Assembly: GCA_913049845.1 (NCBI GenBank)
Contig: CAJWZE010000009.1
Span: 1 to 42,944 of the forward strand
Origin: an uncultured Cryomorphaceae bacterium
Lineage (GTDB): Bacteria; Bacteroidota; Bacteroidia; Flavobacteriales; Schleiferiaceae
Direction of reading: 5' to 3'
DNA length: 42,944 bases
Shown piece after piece: positions 33,345 through 42,269 of this stretch. Positions within the stretch are counted from its first letter, which is position 1. Every line of letters begins with the position of its first letter. The notes under the pieces were generated by a model. The model searched no databases. It had not been told where the DNA came from and saw nothing but the letters and a program-made list of their open reading frames with translations. Position numbers and translations under genes: made by a program.

Positions 33345-34502
33345 TTACTTTATCCAGCTCTTGTGGTATTCACCGGCATCAAGAGCTAGGGCTTGTTCTG
33401 TTATTTTCAGTGGCGCAAAAGTATCGACCATCACGGCCAGCTCTAGCGTTTCCTTTTTCCCAATGCTGGCCTCGTACGTTCCAGGATGAGGTCCGTGAGG
33501 GATACCTGCCGGGTGTAGTGTGATCTGTCCACGTCCAATGTTGTTACGCGACATAAAATCGCCATCTACATAATATAATACTTCATCAGAATCAATATTG
33601 CTGTGGTTGTACGGCGCTGGAATCGATTCCGGGTGGTAGTCGTACAAGCGCGGCACAAAGGAACAGATGACAAAGGCCCCTGTTTCAAAAGTCTGGTGCA
33701 CCGGTGGCGGTTGATGAACACGTCCGGTTATCGGTTCAAAATCGTGAATGCTGAACGCATACGGATAATTGAAACCGTCCCAACCTACAGCGTCAAATGG
33801 ATGAGCAGCATAGGTATAGGTATGTAGCATATCTTCTTTCTTCACCTTAATGGAAAAGTCTCCCAATTCATCGTGGGCTTTACCCAGAACGGGCGTGCGC
33901 AAATCGCGCTCACAATACGGACTGTGTTCAAGCAACTGCCCGAACCAGTTTCTGTAGCGCTTCGGAGAATATACTGGATGGCTACTCTCTATTATGAAGA
34001 ATCGGTTTTCACTTGAATTAAAATGAAACTGTTGAATCATCCCGCGGGGTATTACCAGATAATCACCTTCAGTAAAGGCCAAATCTCCAAACTGCGTCTT
34101 TAATGTCCCGCTGCCTTCATGCACAAAAACCACTTCGTCGTTTTGTGCATTCTTATAAAAGTAATCCGTCATGGATTCGGTTGGAGCAGCTAGGGTAATG
34201 GTACAATCCTTATTGGTCAAAACAGGATTGCGACTTTCCAAATAATCTTGAACGGGCTTTACGTCAAATCCTTTGAAGCGGTAAGCTTTCATATTCTTCT
34301 CAACGGCAATTTTCGGAGCGACATTAATGCTTTTACCCAATTCTTTTACCATAGTTGGCGGGTGATTGTGATAAAGCAACGAAGACATGCCGTCAAAGCC
34401 AATGGTCCCGAAAAGTTCTTCATGATATAGCTCGCCATTTTCCTTACGGAACTGGGTATGACGCTTGTGTGGAAATTGTCCTTGCTTCTGATAAAACGGC
34501 AT
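33345..34502 (-). CDS. hmgA: Homogentisate 1,2-dioxygenase
   Basis: 385 residues, shorter than the 430-445 of human and proteobacterial forms but with the same cupin core. It opens MPFYQKQGQFPHKRHTQFR and has EGDYLVIPRGMIQQF in the N-terminal cupin half. The probable iron ligands are His300 and Glu307 (or Asp306) in APYNHSNIDSDEVLYYVDGD and His336 in LHPAGIPHGPHPG. It cleaves homogentisate to maleylacetoacetate. It is the first gene of the hmgA-lyase-hpd unit and diverges from a hydratase gene. An exact flavobacterial -7 box lies 34 bases upstream. Family assignment is firm, supported by hpd and fahA nearby; the exact ligand set is inferred. Confidence 0.95.
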   Translation of the reverse strand: MPFYQKQGQFPHKRHTQFRKENGELYHEELFGTIGFDGMSSLLYHNHPPTMVKELGKSINVAPKIAVEKNMKAYRFKGFDVKPVQDYLESRNPVLTNKDCTITLAAPTESMTDYFYKNAQNDEVVFVHEGSGTLKTQFGDLAFTEGDYLVIPRGMIQQFHFNSSENRFFIIESSHPVYSPKRYRNWFGQLLEHSPYCERDLRTPVLGKAHDELGDFSIKVKKEDMLHTYTYAAHPFDAVGWDGFNYPYAFSIHDFEPITGRVHQPPPVHQTFETGAFVICSFVPRLYDYHPESIPAPYNHSNIDSDEVLYYVDGDFMSRNNIGRGQITLHPAGIPHGPHPGTYEASIGKKETLELAVMVDTFAPLKITEQALALDAGEYHKSWIK

Positions 34503-34535
34503 AGGAATGACTCTTTTGTTTATGCGGGTTCCCTA

Positions 34536-34543
34536 CAAATATA
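34536..34543 (-). promoter_or_regulatory. Candidate -7 box of the hmgA operon
   Basis: TATATTTG on the minus strand is an exact TAnnTTTG match 33 bases upstream of the hmgA ATG, giving a leader of about 25-30 bases. The -33 region lacks TTG, so an activator may be needed, or the match may be chance in AT-rich DNA. Confidence 0.45.
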
Positions 34544-34573
34544 CACTACTTTAGAGGAGTTAAAATCTCACCT

Positions 34574-35347
34574 ATGTCATTGCATAAAGACCTTGGAAAA
34601 CAACTGTTCGATTCTTTGAACTCCGGCCGAAGTATCGCGCCCATCCGCTACCACATCAAAAACAATGTGGATGCGGCTTACGAAGTACAGAAAGAGTTGG
34701 TTGCCTTGCGCAAGGCACGGGGCGAGAAAGTGGTAGGAAAAAAGATTGGATTAACCTCATTTGCAGTTCAAAAACAGCTCGGCGTGAATCAACCGGATTA
34801 CGGCATTCTTTTCGATACTATGGATGTTTCGGGTAGCGGTAGTTTTGACACGGCAAAGGCCATCTTGCCAAAAGTAGAGGGCGAACTCACCTTTGTCCTT
34901 GGTAAAGACATTACTGCCAGCAACATTACAATGGCGGTGCTGAAGGATGCTATTTCAGAAATCCGCCCATCTATTGAAATTGTAGATTCTCGTGTAGAAG
35001 GATGGAATATCCGCATTTCAGATACCATCGCTGATAACGCTTCGGGCTCACATTTTATGATCGGTAAAGACCACCAAACTTTAGATGAAATAGATCCTTC
35101 GACTGCGGTGATGCGTTTGCACAAAAACGGCCAGCTGTGTAGTGAGGGCAGCGGTAAAGCGTGCATGGACAATCCACTAAATGCAGCACTGTGGCTGGCG
35201 CAGAAAATGGCCGATCAAGGCGAACCGTTGACCAAGGGTGAAGTTCTTTTGTCGGGCGCTTTAGGTCCTATGGTACCTGTAGTTCAAGGTGATGAAATTA
35301 CTTTGGAGATCGATGGATTTGAATCTATTACACTAACTTGTTCATAA
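34574..35347 (+). CDS. 2-keto-4-pentenoate hydratase / oxalocrotonate decarboxylase family protein
   Basis: 257 residues, typical length for the MhpD/DmpH group of the FAH superfamily. Family features: KNNVDAAYEVQKELVALRKA, VVGKKIGLTSFAVQKQLGV, PDYGILFDTMDV, KVEGELTFVLGKDI with metal-binding Glu residues, RPSIEIVDSRVEGW and DNASGSHFMIG. Members hydrate 2-hydroxypenta-2,4-dienoate or decarboxylate 4-oxalocrotonate in meta-cleavage of aromatics. No ring-cleavage extradiol, hydrolase or aldolase gene of that pathway is in the window, so its substrate here is open. It is divergent from hmgA (71-base gap), and a GAGGAG lies about 15 bases before its start. Family sure, reaction unsure. Confidence 0.85.
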   Translation: MSLHKDLGKQLFDSLNSGRSIAPIRYHIKNNVDAAYEVQKELVALRKARGEKVVGKKIGLTSFAVQKQLGVNQPDYGILFDTMDVSGSGSFDTAKAILPKVEGELTFVLGKDITASNITMAVLKDAISEIRPSIEIVDSRVEGWNIRISDTIADNASGSHFMIGKDHQTLDEIDPSTAVMRLHKNGQLCSEGSGKACMDNPLNAALWLAQKMADQGEPLTKGEVLLSGALGPMVPVVQGDEITLEIDGFESITLTCS

Positions 35348-35349
35348 GA

Positions 35350-36018
35350 ATGAGAAAATTTCTATACGTTTTACTAATTCTTATCGCCTATACTGCGGCT
35401 AGCGCACAGGGAAAAGCTTTTATCCCTGAACCAGGTGAGGGATTGAGTTTTAACACCTCGTCGCTCATGGTTGTTGGTGCTGGCGGCGCCTTTGTGCCTT
35501 CTTGGCAGGCAAATTCACAAGAGGTACAGCTCCTCCGTGAAAGGACTTTTGGGCTAAGTCACTTTGGTTTGGCGTATGGAGTAGGGTACAGCGGTCACTT
35601 TTACCACGGCAACTTACACATTGATGTTGGGGCGGACGGTGGTCAAACCCTGCAGAACCTTAACGATGTGACCTACCTCTCGAACAGATTGGCCTCCGAA
35701 TATGTGGACGGCATTCTAGAATTCAGGTACCGTTCGTCAGCTAATAATAAAGGGCGATACAATCGATTTTACGTTGGGGCAATCGCAGGATATCGAGTAG
35801 ATTCTTATGCGTATTTTCAAGCCGAAGATTACCGTGTAAAGTTTTATAACATTGGGGGGTTCAATACTATTCGATACGGCGCTTATCTAAAAGCAGGTCG
35901 AGGACCGTTTAACCTTTATTGTTACTACGGCCTGAATCCAATAGTTACTTCAGGAGTATTGGTCCCAGAATTAGGAGAAGCGACCAGCCAGAATATCGGG
36001 CTATCTATAACACTTTAG
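35350..36018 (+). CDS. Outer-membrane beta-barrel protein, hypothetical
   Basis: 222 residues from ATG 35350, two bases after the hydratase stop, giving the signal peptide MRKFLYVLLILIAYTAASAQ; an in-frame TTG further up (35338) is unlikely. The mature part alternates Gly/aromatic strands (GLAYGVGYSGHFYHGNLHID, YNRFYVGAIAGYRVDSYAYF, IRYGAYLKAGRGPFNLYCYY) and ends SQNIGLSITL with a strand-like C-terminus, as in small 8-10-strand barrels. It resembles PorT-like and generic outer-membrane beta-barrel proteins but I cannot place it further. It is probably co-transcribed with the hydratase. Its stop codon abuts that of the convergent DUF2480 gene with no base between. Confidence 0.7.
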   Translation: MRKFLYVLLILIAYTAASAQGKAFIPEPGEGLSFNTSSLMVVGAGGAFVPSWQANSQEVQLLRERTFGLSHFGLAYGVGYSGHFYHGNLHIDVGADGGQTLQNLNDVTYLSNRLASEYVDGILEFRYRSSANNKGRYNRFYVGAIAGYRVDSYAYFQAEDYRVKFYNIGGFNTIRYGAYLKAGRGPFNLYCYYGLNPIVTSGVLVPELGEATSQNIGLSITL

Positions 36019-36519
36019 TTATTTCAGGGGCACGGCGGAACACGCTTCACCGTAGCTTATCTTTTTGGCGATGCCTTTAAGTGCATCTGCCGTTTGGATA
36101 TAAGCATCTTGTGGAATACGAGGATCGCCACATCCCTTAATAATCACTGGTTTTCCTTCGAATGACATCAAGTCTACTTGGGCAAGTTTCCATCGGTAAT
36201 ACAGGGCAAAAAAGGCCTCTTCTGTAGGTGCCCAAAAGCTCCGAATATTGTGATCACTAAGCTTTGAAGCAACTAGAATAGAAGCCCACGCCGGGAGTAT
36301 GGAGTCCGTTGAACAATGAATACGAACCACTGCGCCCATCAAAGGTGAGAAATCAAACGCTTTTAATGCAGCTCTGAAATCTTTTTCACGCAATAGGTAA
36401 CCTCCATCAATAAATTGAGAGATGTCTAAATCTATTACCTTGGCGGGAAGGTAGTCCTCCAAATTAAAGGTGATTATCGAGCTCTGCGCGACTTTATTTA
36501 CGATTTCCTCCTTGGACAC
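36019..36519 (-). CDS. DUF2480-family protein at the end of the SUF operon
   Basis: 166 residues starting at GTG 36519 (MSKEEIVNKVAQSSIITF); the next Met is 56 residues in, so GTG must be used. Family features: ITFNLEDYLP, IDLDISQFIDGGYLLREKDF, VRIHCSTDSILPAWASILVA, VIIKGCGDPRIPQDAYIQ and GEACSAVP. DUF2480 is a Bacteroidota family often found with suf genes. Conserved cysteines (Cys129 in IKGCGD and Cys160 in GEACS) could bind metal or a cluster, but no activity is known to me. It is the last gene of the operon, 9 bases after the small ORF. Confidence 0.85.
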   Translation of the reverse strand: MSKEEIVNKVAQSSIITFNLEDYLPAKVIDLDISQFIDGGYLLREKDFRAALKAFDFSPLMGAVVRIHCSTDSILPAWASILVASKLSDHNIRSFWAPTEEAFFALYYRWKLAQVDLMSFEGKPVIIKGCGDPRIPQDAYIQTADALKGIAKKISYGEACSAVPLK

Positions 36520-36528
36520 AACAACGGA

Positions 36529-36741
36529 TTACTGTTTTTTGTAATCTCGGAAAAATTCTTGGTTTTCTGCTGTTCTTAGACCGTCAAATACGAAACCCGG
36601 TTTTGAGGGAAGAATTGGTGCGTCTAGACGCTCATTATGCCAGTTTTCATTTGGCGGATATTTTTCTAATTCACATAAATTCGCCCGATTCTTTGAATTA
36701 CGAGCAAAAAGAACGTCACCATAACGGATTGGTCGTTCCAT
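36529..36741 (-). CDS. Small hypothetical protein inside the SUF operon
   Basis: 70 residues, ATG start, same strand and in line with the suf genes, with 38 bases to sufT and 9 to DUF2480. The sequence is soluble and charged, with one Cys (NLCELEKYPPNENWHN) and no signal or membrane segment. Its Pro, Trp and charged content and its tight fit in the operon argue for a real gene. I do not recognise a family. Possibly an accessory protein of cluster assembly, by position only. Confidence 0.55.
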   Translation of the reverse strand: MERPIRYGDVLFARNSKNRANLCELEKYPPNENWHNERLDAPILPSKPGFVFDGLRTAENQEFFRDYKKQ

Positions 36742-36779
36742 GGTTCTAGTTTTGGAAAAATTTTAAAGAATTGGTTTGA

Positions 36780-37112
36780 TTAAAGCATACCGAGCTCGAG
36801 TTTTGCCTCTTCACTCATCATACTCTTGTCCCATGGCGGGTCGAACGTAATTTCTACTTCTACGTCGTTCACGCTGTCTAAAGCTCTAGACTTCTCCTTA
36901 ACTTCTTGTGGCAAGCTTTCTGCAACGGGACAATTCGGCGAGGTCAACGTCATCAAAATATGAACATCACGCTCTGTGCTCACCTTCACATCATAGATTA
37001 ACCCCAGCTGGTAAATGTCTACAGGAATTTCAGGGTCAAAAATATTACAAAGTACGCCTACGACCTCTTCGCCTATTTTCTGCATTTCACTGTGTGTCAA
37101 CTCTTCACTCAT
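36780..37112 (-). CDS. sufT: SufT, MIP18/DUF59-type Fe-S assembly factor
   Basis: 110 residues. DUF59 features: CNIFDPEIPVDIYQLGLIYD with the family's DPE, TLTSPNCPVAESLPQEV with the conserved Cys, and VEITFDPPWDKSMMSEEAK. It is a carrier or maturation protein for iron-sulfur cluster targets and is commonly linked to suf operons. The gene is 12 bases after sufE. The start fits the family. Confidence 0.94.
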   Translation of the reverse strand: MSEELTHSEMQKIGEEVVGVLCNIFDPEIPVDIYQLGLIYDVKVSTERDVHILMTLTSPNCPVAESLPQEVKEKSRALDSVNDVEVEITFDPPWDKSMMSEEAKLELGML

Positions 37113-37124
37113 TGCGCTTAAAAA

Positions 37125-37541
37125 TTACCCGGCAAAAGCCAAGGCGTAAAACTTCATTTGTTTGATTATACTCATTAGACCATTGGCTCTAGTGGGACTA
37201 AGATGGTCCTTTAGCCCAATCTCTTCCAAGAAACCATGGTCTGCAGCGGCCACTTCCTTGGCTGGTTGATCATTAAAAACGTCAATCAACATAGCAACGA
37301 TACCCTTGGCAATAATGGCATCTGCATCTGCTTGAAATAATACATTATCGCCGTTTTTTTCAGCGTGCAGCCAAACCTTGCTTTGGCAGCCTTGCACCAA
37401 AAGATCATCTTTCTTCTTTTCTTTTGGCAAAGCATCTAGACTCTTACCCATCTCAATGATGTGGTTGTATTTATCCATCCATTCGTCGAAGAATTCAAAC
37501 TCCTCGATCAATACTTGTTGTCTTTCTTTGATCGTTGCCAT
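37125..37541 (-). CDS. sufE: SufE, sulfur acceptor for SufS
   Basis: 138 residues. The sulfur-accepting cysteine is Cys52 in DLLVQGCQSKVWLHAE, and IIAKGIVAMLIDVFNDQPAK and HLSPTRANGLMSIIKQMKFY follow, all as in SufE. It takes persulfide sulfur from SufS and gives it to the SufBCD scaffold. Its ATG shares one base with the sufS stop, suggesting coupled translation of the two partners. Confidence 0.97.
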   Translation of the reverse strand: MATIKERQQVLIEEFEFFDEWMDKYNHIIEMGKSLDALPKEKKKDDLLVQGCQSKVWLHAEKNGDNVLFQADADAIIAKGIVAMLIDVFNDQPAKEVAAADHGFLEEIGLKDHLSPTRANGLMSIIKQMKFYALAFAG

Positions 37542-38758
37542 TAGCGCAGCATCGTTACAGCCTTTTCAAGAGCAGTTTTGAATATGTCAATTTCTTTTTT
37601 GGTATTGTACATCGCAAAACTGGCTCTTGCTGTACCATCAATGCAGAAGGCATCCATGATGGGTTGTGTACAATGTTGTCCAGTACGTACCGCGACACCT
37701 TGTTGATCCAACAATACTCCCAAATCATATGGGTGCGTTCCATCGACGACAAAGCTTAGAACGCTGGCCTTATTCTTGGCATCGCCAATCACTCTAAAGC
37801 CTTCGATTTCTGAACACTCTTGAGTTGCATATTTGAGCAATTCTCTCTCGTGGGCTGCGATTGCTTCAATCCCTATTTCATTGATGTACTTTAGCGCGGC
37901 ACCAAAACCAATAATCCCTTCGATGTGAGGTGTGCCCGCTTCAAATTTATGTGGTAGTCCAGCGTAGGTGCTTCCATCGAGAGTCACTGTGGCTATCATC
38001 TCGCCACCACCTTGGTAAGGGGGAAGGGCTTCGAGCTTTTTACGCTTGCCATATAGCACTCCAAGGCCTGTAGGACCGTACATTTTATGACTGCTTAGTG
38101 TAAAGAAGTCGACGTTCCAAGCGCGTACATCTACTCTAGCGTGGGGTCCACTTTGAGCGCCGTCTACCAATGTCCAGGCACCTACTTTCTGAGCACGATT
38201 CAAAATGGCTTCTACAGGATTAATAGTACCAAGCGCATTGGAGATATGGTTGAACGCAACCATTGCGGTATTCTCGTCAATGATATCCTCTATATCATCT
38301 AAAACTACTTCACCGTGTTCGTTCATCGGTAGGTGACGAAGTTCTGCACCTGTGCGCTGACACAGCATTTGCCAGGGCACAATATTGCTGTGATGCTCAA
38401 TGGCTGTGATTACCACATTTTGATTATTCGAAACAACTGCACCCATACCGAATGCAATGGTATTGATGCTGTCGGTGATGCCTCGCGTAAAAATGATTTC
38501 TGCTGTTTCCGCTGCATTGATGTGGGCACGCACCTCTTCGCGCACGGCTTCCATCGCATCAGTGGCACGTTGGCTCAACGTATGGACTCCTCGGTGCACA
38601 TTCGCATTGTAGTTTAAGTAATAATCCGAAATAGCATCGATCACTGTAATGGGCTTCTGCGCCGTAGCAGCATTGTCTAAATAAACCAACGGCCTTCCCT
38701 GAATCTCTTGATTCAGGATAGGGAATTGCTGGCGTATGCTTTGGACATCGTAGCTCAT
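37541..38758 (-). CDS. sufS: SufS, cysteine desulfurase (class II)
   Basis: 405 residues. PLP lysine in TLSSHKMYGPTGLGVLYG; catalytic Cys363 in VRTGQHCTQPIMDAF, the short-loop class II form that needs SufE. Other family marks are YLDNAATAQKPITVIDAI, NYNANVHRGVHTLSQRAT, IITAIEHHSNIVPWQML-type text (VVITAIEHHSNIVPWQ) and FEAGTPHIEGIIGFG. It releases sulfur from cysteine for cluster building. It overlaps sufE and sufD by one base each. Confidence 0.98.
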   Translation of the reverse strand: MSYDVQSIRQQFPILNQEIQGRPLVYLDNAATAQKPITVIDAISDYYLNYNANVHRGVHTLSQRATDAMEAVREEVRAHINAAETAEIIFTRGITDSINTIAFGMGAVVSNNQNVVITAIEHHSNIVPWQMLCQRTGAELRHLPMNEHGEVVLDDIEDIIDENTAMVAFNHISNALGTINPVEAILNRAQKVGAWTLVDGAQSGPHARVDVRAWNVDFFTLSSHKMYGPTGLGVLYGKRKKLEALPPYQGGGEMIATVTLDGSTYAGLPHKFEAGTPHIEGIIGFGAALKYINEIGIEAIAAHERELLKYATQECSEIEGFRVIGDAKNKASVLSFVVDGTHPYDLGVLLDQQGVAVRTGQHCTQPIMDAFCIDGTARASFAMYNTKKEIDIFKTALEKAVTMLR

Positions 38759-40077
38759 TACAGCGCGAACTCTAGGTTGATACCGAGCTTTTCAGCGATT
38801 ACGCCATTTAAGCGCTTTTGTAATTGTGGAATCTTTATATACTCGAGTGCATCTGAAGCAAAGGCGTAGGTCATTAGACCTTGAGCTTCAAACTTTGGAA
38901 TACCTCGAGAACGCAAATAGAAGAGGGCATTTTTGTCTAATTGTCCCACGGTACACCCGTGTGAACAACGAACGTCATCTGCAAAAATCTCTAACTGAGG
39001 TTTCGTATCAACCTTTGCTTTATCGCTCAATAGAATATTATCGTTCTGTTGGAATGCATTGGTCTTCTGTGCCTTTTGGCGCACCAATACTTTACCGTTA
39101 AACACGCCGTGGCTATTGCCGAGGTAGATGCCTTTGTACAACTCGCGGCTATAGCAATGAGGCTCTTGGTGGTCCACTAAGGTGTGGTGATCCACGGTCT
39201 GTCCATCACCAATGATGGTGATACCGTCCATGTGACTTTCAGCGTGTTCGCCGCCAGAGTAAAAATTGAGGTTATTACGAACCAATTTTCCTCCGAAACT
39301 ATAAGTACCCACGTGCACAAGCGAGCCTGTCTCTTGGTTCACGTGGGTGTTGTCCACCAAGGATGCTTTATCGCTATCGTTTTGCACTTTGTAATAGTTT
39401 AGGCGCGCATCGGGCGCAGCGAAAACTTCACTCACAAAATTTGTAAAGCTCTCGGCGGTACCTAAATTTTGGTGCCGCTCTAAAACCTGCACCTCCGCAT
39501 TTTGTTCTACAATAATGAGGTTGCGGTTCTGTGAGAATGAAGTGCCATTCTCATCTGTGGTGATGTAGAGGATTTCGATAGGCTTGTCTACCGTTTGGTT
39601 CGCCTTAACTCGAATATAAGCACCGTCGTCCGCAAATGCGGTGTTTAGATCAACAAAAGTCTCTCCTGCTGGAGCGGCTTTACCCAAGTATTTGGCAATT
39701 ACATCCGGGTATTTATTCAATGCAGCAGCAAAGGTGCAAATGTCATAGCTCTGGTGGGTAGATTCGCTCAACCATGAGCTATATTTACCATTGATGAAAA
39801 CCAACTTATACGTATCTAAATTGCTAAGCAAGTATTGTTTGATATCTCCAAAAGATACTGCGCTTTCGCTCTTCAGCATGATTTTGTAGTCGTGCTTTAG
39901 TACCGGCTTAAGATTGGTATATTTCCATTCTTCGTCCCGCGTAGTAGGGAAACCGGCAGTTTCAAAACGATCCAAAGCTTCTTTACGCATGTTAACTACG
40001 CCTAAATTTTTGGACCCGTTCAAACCAGCTTCGGCAATGACGAATGAAGAGAGTAAATCCTGTGCTAAATCTGTCAT
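38758..40077 (-). CDS. sufD: SufD, Fe-S scaffold complex subunit
   Basis: 439 residues. N-terminal helical part with RFETAGFPTTRDEEWKYTNL, then the right-handed beta-helix core and the C-terminal signature DDVRCSHGCTVGQLDKNALF followed by YLRSRGI. SufD forms SufBC2D and is needed for iron entry to the scaffold. It overlaps sufC by 4 bases (ATGA) and sufS by one. Confidence 0.97.
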   Translation of the reverse strand: MTDLAQDLLSSFVIAEAGLNGSKNLGVVNMRKEALDRFETAGFPTTRDEEWKYTNLKPVLKHDYKIMLKSESAVSFGDIKQYLLSNLDTYKLVFINGKYSSWLSESTHQSYDICTFAAALNKYPDVIAKYLGKAAPAGETFVDLNTAFADDGAYIRVKANQTVDKPIEILYITTDENGTSFSQNRNLIIVEQNAEVQVLERHQNLGTAESFTNFVSEVFAAPDARLNYYKVQNDSDKASLVDNTHVNQETGSLVHVGTYSFGGKLVRNNLNFYSGGEHAESHMDGITIIGDGQTVDHHTLVDHQEPHCYSRELYKGIYLGNSHGVFNGKVLVRQKAQKTNAFQQNDNILLSDKAKVDTKPQLEIFADDVRCSHGCTVGQLDKNALFYLRSRGIPKFEAQGLMTYAFASDALEYIKIPQLQKRLNGVIAEKLGINLEFAL

Positions 40078-40823
40078 ACGTTTTCTTCCTTGATCCAGTC
40101 GTATCCTTTAGCTTCTAATTCGAGGGCCAAATTTTTATCGCCGCTCTTGACAATCTTACCGTTGTACAATACGTGTACGAAATCTGGCTCGATGTAATCC
40201 AATAGACGTTGGTAGTGAGTAATGACTAACACAGCATTGTCTTCGCTACGCAGTTTATTTACTCCGTTCGCCACAATGCGAAGGGCATCAATATCCAAGC
40301 CTGAATCGGTCTCATCTAGAATGGCTAATTTTGGTTCTAACATTGCCATTTGGAATATCTCATTGCGCTTCTTCTCACCACCTGAGAAACCTTCATTTAG
40401 ACTACGGCTGAGGTAGCTCTTATCCATCTCGAGTAGTGCAGTTTTCTCACGCATCTTTGCCAACATCTCTCTGGCTTCCATCGGTTCTTCACCACGGCCT
40501 TTACGACTTTCGTTGATGGCAGTTTTGATGAAGTTACTCACCGTGACACCTGGAATTTCAACTGGGTACTGGAAGCTGAGGAAGATGCCTTTATGTGCGC
40601 GCTCTTCCGGATCAAGATTGAGTAAGTCTTCGCCTTCAAAGTCGATGGTACCGCCTGTTACTTCATAATCCTCGCGACCAGCGATGACGCTACTCAAGGT
40701 GCTTTTACCCGAACCGTTAGGCCCCATGATGGCGTGAACTTCACCCGGGTTGATTTCTAAATTAATGCCACTGAGAATTTCCTTTTCCTCAACGCGCGCT
40801 TGTAAATCATTGATTCTAATCAT
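40074..40823 (-). CDS. sufC: SufC, ATPase of the Fe-S scaffold complex
   Basis: 249 residues, ABC-type ATPase without membrane domain. Walker A GPNGSGKST (34-42), signature FSGGEKKRNEIFQM, Walker B LAILDETDSGLDIDALR, H-loop VITHYQRLLDYI. ATP hydrolysis by the SufC dimer opens the SufB-SufD interface for cluster assembly. It lies 3 bases after sufB. Confidence 0.98.
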   Translation of the reverse strand: MIRINDLQARVEEKEILSGINLEINPGEVHAIMGPNGSGKSTLSSVIAGREDYEVTGGTIDFEGEDLLNLDPEERAHKGIFLSFQYPVEIPGVTVSNFIKTAINESRKGRGEEPMEAREMLAKMREKTALLEMDKSYLSRSLNEGFSGGEKKRNEIFQMAMLEPKLAILDETDSGLDIDALRIVANGVNKLRSEDNAVLVITHYQRLLDYIEPDFVHVLYNGKIVKSGDKNLALELEAKGYDWIKEENV

Positions 40824-40826
40824 CGC

Positions 40827-42263
40827 TTATCCAACTGAGCCTTCAAGAGAGACTTCCAATAGTTTTTGTGCTTCCACGGCAAACTCCATTGGAAGCTGGT
40901 TCAATACTTCTTTACAGTACCCATTAACAATTAAGGCAATGGCTTCCTCCGTGCCAATTCCTCTTTGATTACAGTAGAAAATCTGGTCCTCACCAATCTT
41001 CGAAGTGGTCGCCTCGTGCTCAATCTGTGCACTTGGGTTTTGCGCTTCGATATATGGGAATGTATGTGCACCACATTGGTTCCCCATCAGCAGCGAATCA
41101 CACTGGCTGAAATTTCTGGCATTTTCAGCACGTGGACCAACGCGTACAAGACCCCTATAACTGTTGTGGCTTTTACCTGCACTTATACCTTTAGATATGA
41201 TCGTACTTTTCGTGTTTTTCCCCAAGTGAATCATCTTCGTTCCGGTATCTGCTTGCTGGAATTTATTTGTTACTGCAACGCTATAGAACTCACCTACACT
41301 GTTATCTCCTTTCAAGATACAGGACGGGTATTTCCAAGTCACTGCAGAACCTGTTTCTACTTGCGTCCAGCTAATCTTTGAATTGCGCTCACAGATGCCG
41401 CGCTTGGTCACAAAGTTGAAGACACCGCCTTTCCCCTCAGCATCACCAGGGAACCAGTTTTGTACGGTGCTGTATTTGATTTCAGCACCCTCCATAGCAA
41501 CAAGTTCAACCACCGCAGCATGCAACTGGTTTTCATCGCGAGATGGAGCAGTACAACCTTCGAGGTAACTCACATAAGATCCCTTATCGGCTACTAAAAG
41601 TGTTCGTTCAAACTGACCCGTACCCGCTTCATTAATGCGGAAATAGGTGCTTAATTCCATAGGACAGTGAACCCCCTTCGGAATGTAACAGAAAGATCCG
41701 TCGGTGAATACGGCGCTGTTCAATGCCGCATAGAAATTGTCGCGTTTTGGCACAACGGTACCTAAGTGTTTTCGTACCAGTTCAGGGTGCTCTTGAATAG
41801 CCTCACTCATCGAACAGAAGATGATGCCTTTTTCAGCCAAGGTTTCTTTGAAGGAGGTAGCCACCGAAACAGAATCGACCACAACGTCCATCGCCACCCC
41901 GGTCAAACGCTTTTGCTCGTCAATACTTATGCCTAACTTTTCAAAAGTTTTCAAGAGTTCAGGATCAACCTCTTCCAAGCTGTCCAAGGTTTTAGTTTGC
42001 TTAGGAGCACTATAGTAAGAGATTGCCTGAAAATTCGGTTTGTTATAGGTCACATTCGGCCAATCCGGCTCAATCATTTCCGACCACGTACGGAAGGCGT
42101 CAAGGCGCCATTCAAGCATCCATTCGGGCTCATTCTTTTTTGAGCTAATCAATCGAATCACATCTTCATTTAAGCCGGGGGGCACCTTATCACTTTCGAT
42201 GTCGGAGGTGAACCCATACTTGTACTCTGATGCGGTTATTTCGTCTAAGATTTCGTCGCTCAT
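40827..42263 (-). CDS. sufB: SufB, Fe-S scaffold subunit
   Basis: 478 residues. Conserved parts: [72 protein letters not shown] and [20 protein letters not shown], containing the cysteines and the Glu-rich site used for sulfur transfer and cluster binding. It is the main scaffold of SufBC2D. It lies 6 bases after sufA, in the standard flavobacterial order. Confidence 0.98.
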   Translation of the reverse strand: MSDEILDEITASEYKYGFTSDIESDKVPPGLNEDVIRLISSKKNEPEWMLEWRLDAFRTWSEMIEPDWPNVTYNKPNFQAISYYSAPKQTKTLDSLEEVDPELLKTFEKLGISIDEQKRLTGVAMDVVVDSVSVATSFKETLAEKGIIFCSMSEAIQEHPELVRKHLGTVVPKRDNFYAALNSAVFTDGSFCYIPKGVHCPMELSTYFRINEAGTGQFERTLLVADKGSYVSYLEGCTAPSRDENQLHAAVVELVAMEGAEIKYSTVQNWFPGDAEGKGGVFNFVTKRGICERNSKISWTQVETGSAVTWKYPSCILKGDNSVGEFYSVAVTNKFQQADTGTKMIHLGKNTKSTIISKGISAGKSHNSYRGLVRVGPRAENARNFSQCDSLLMGNQCGAHTFPYIEAQNPSAQIEHEATTSKIGEDQIFYCNQRGIGTEEAIALIVNGYCKEVLNQLPMEFAVEAQKLLEVSLEGSVG

Positions 42264-42269
42264 AGGGTG

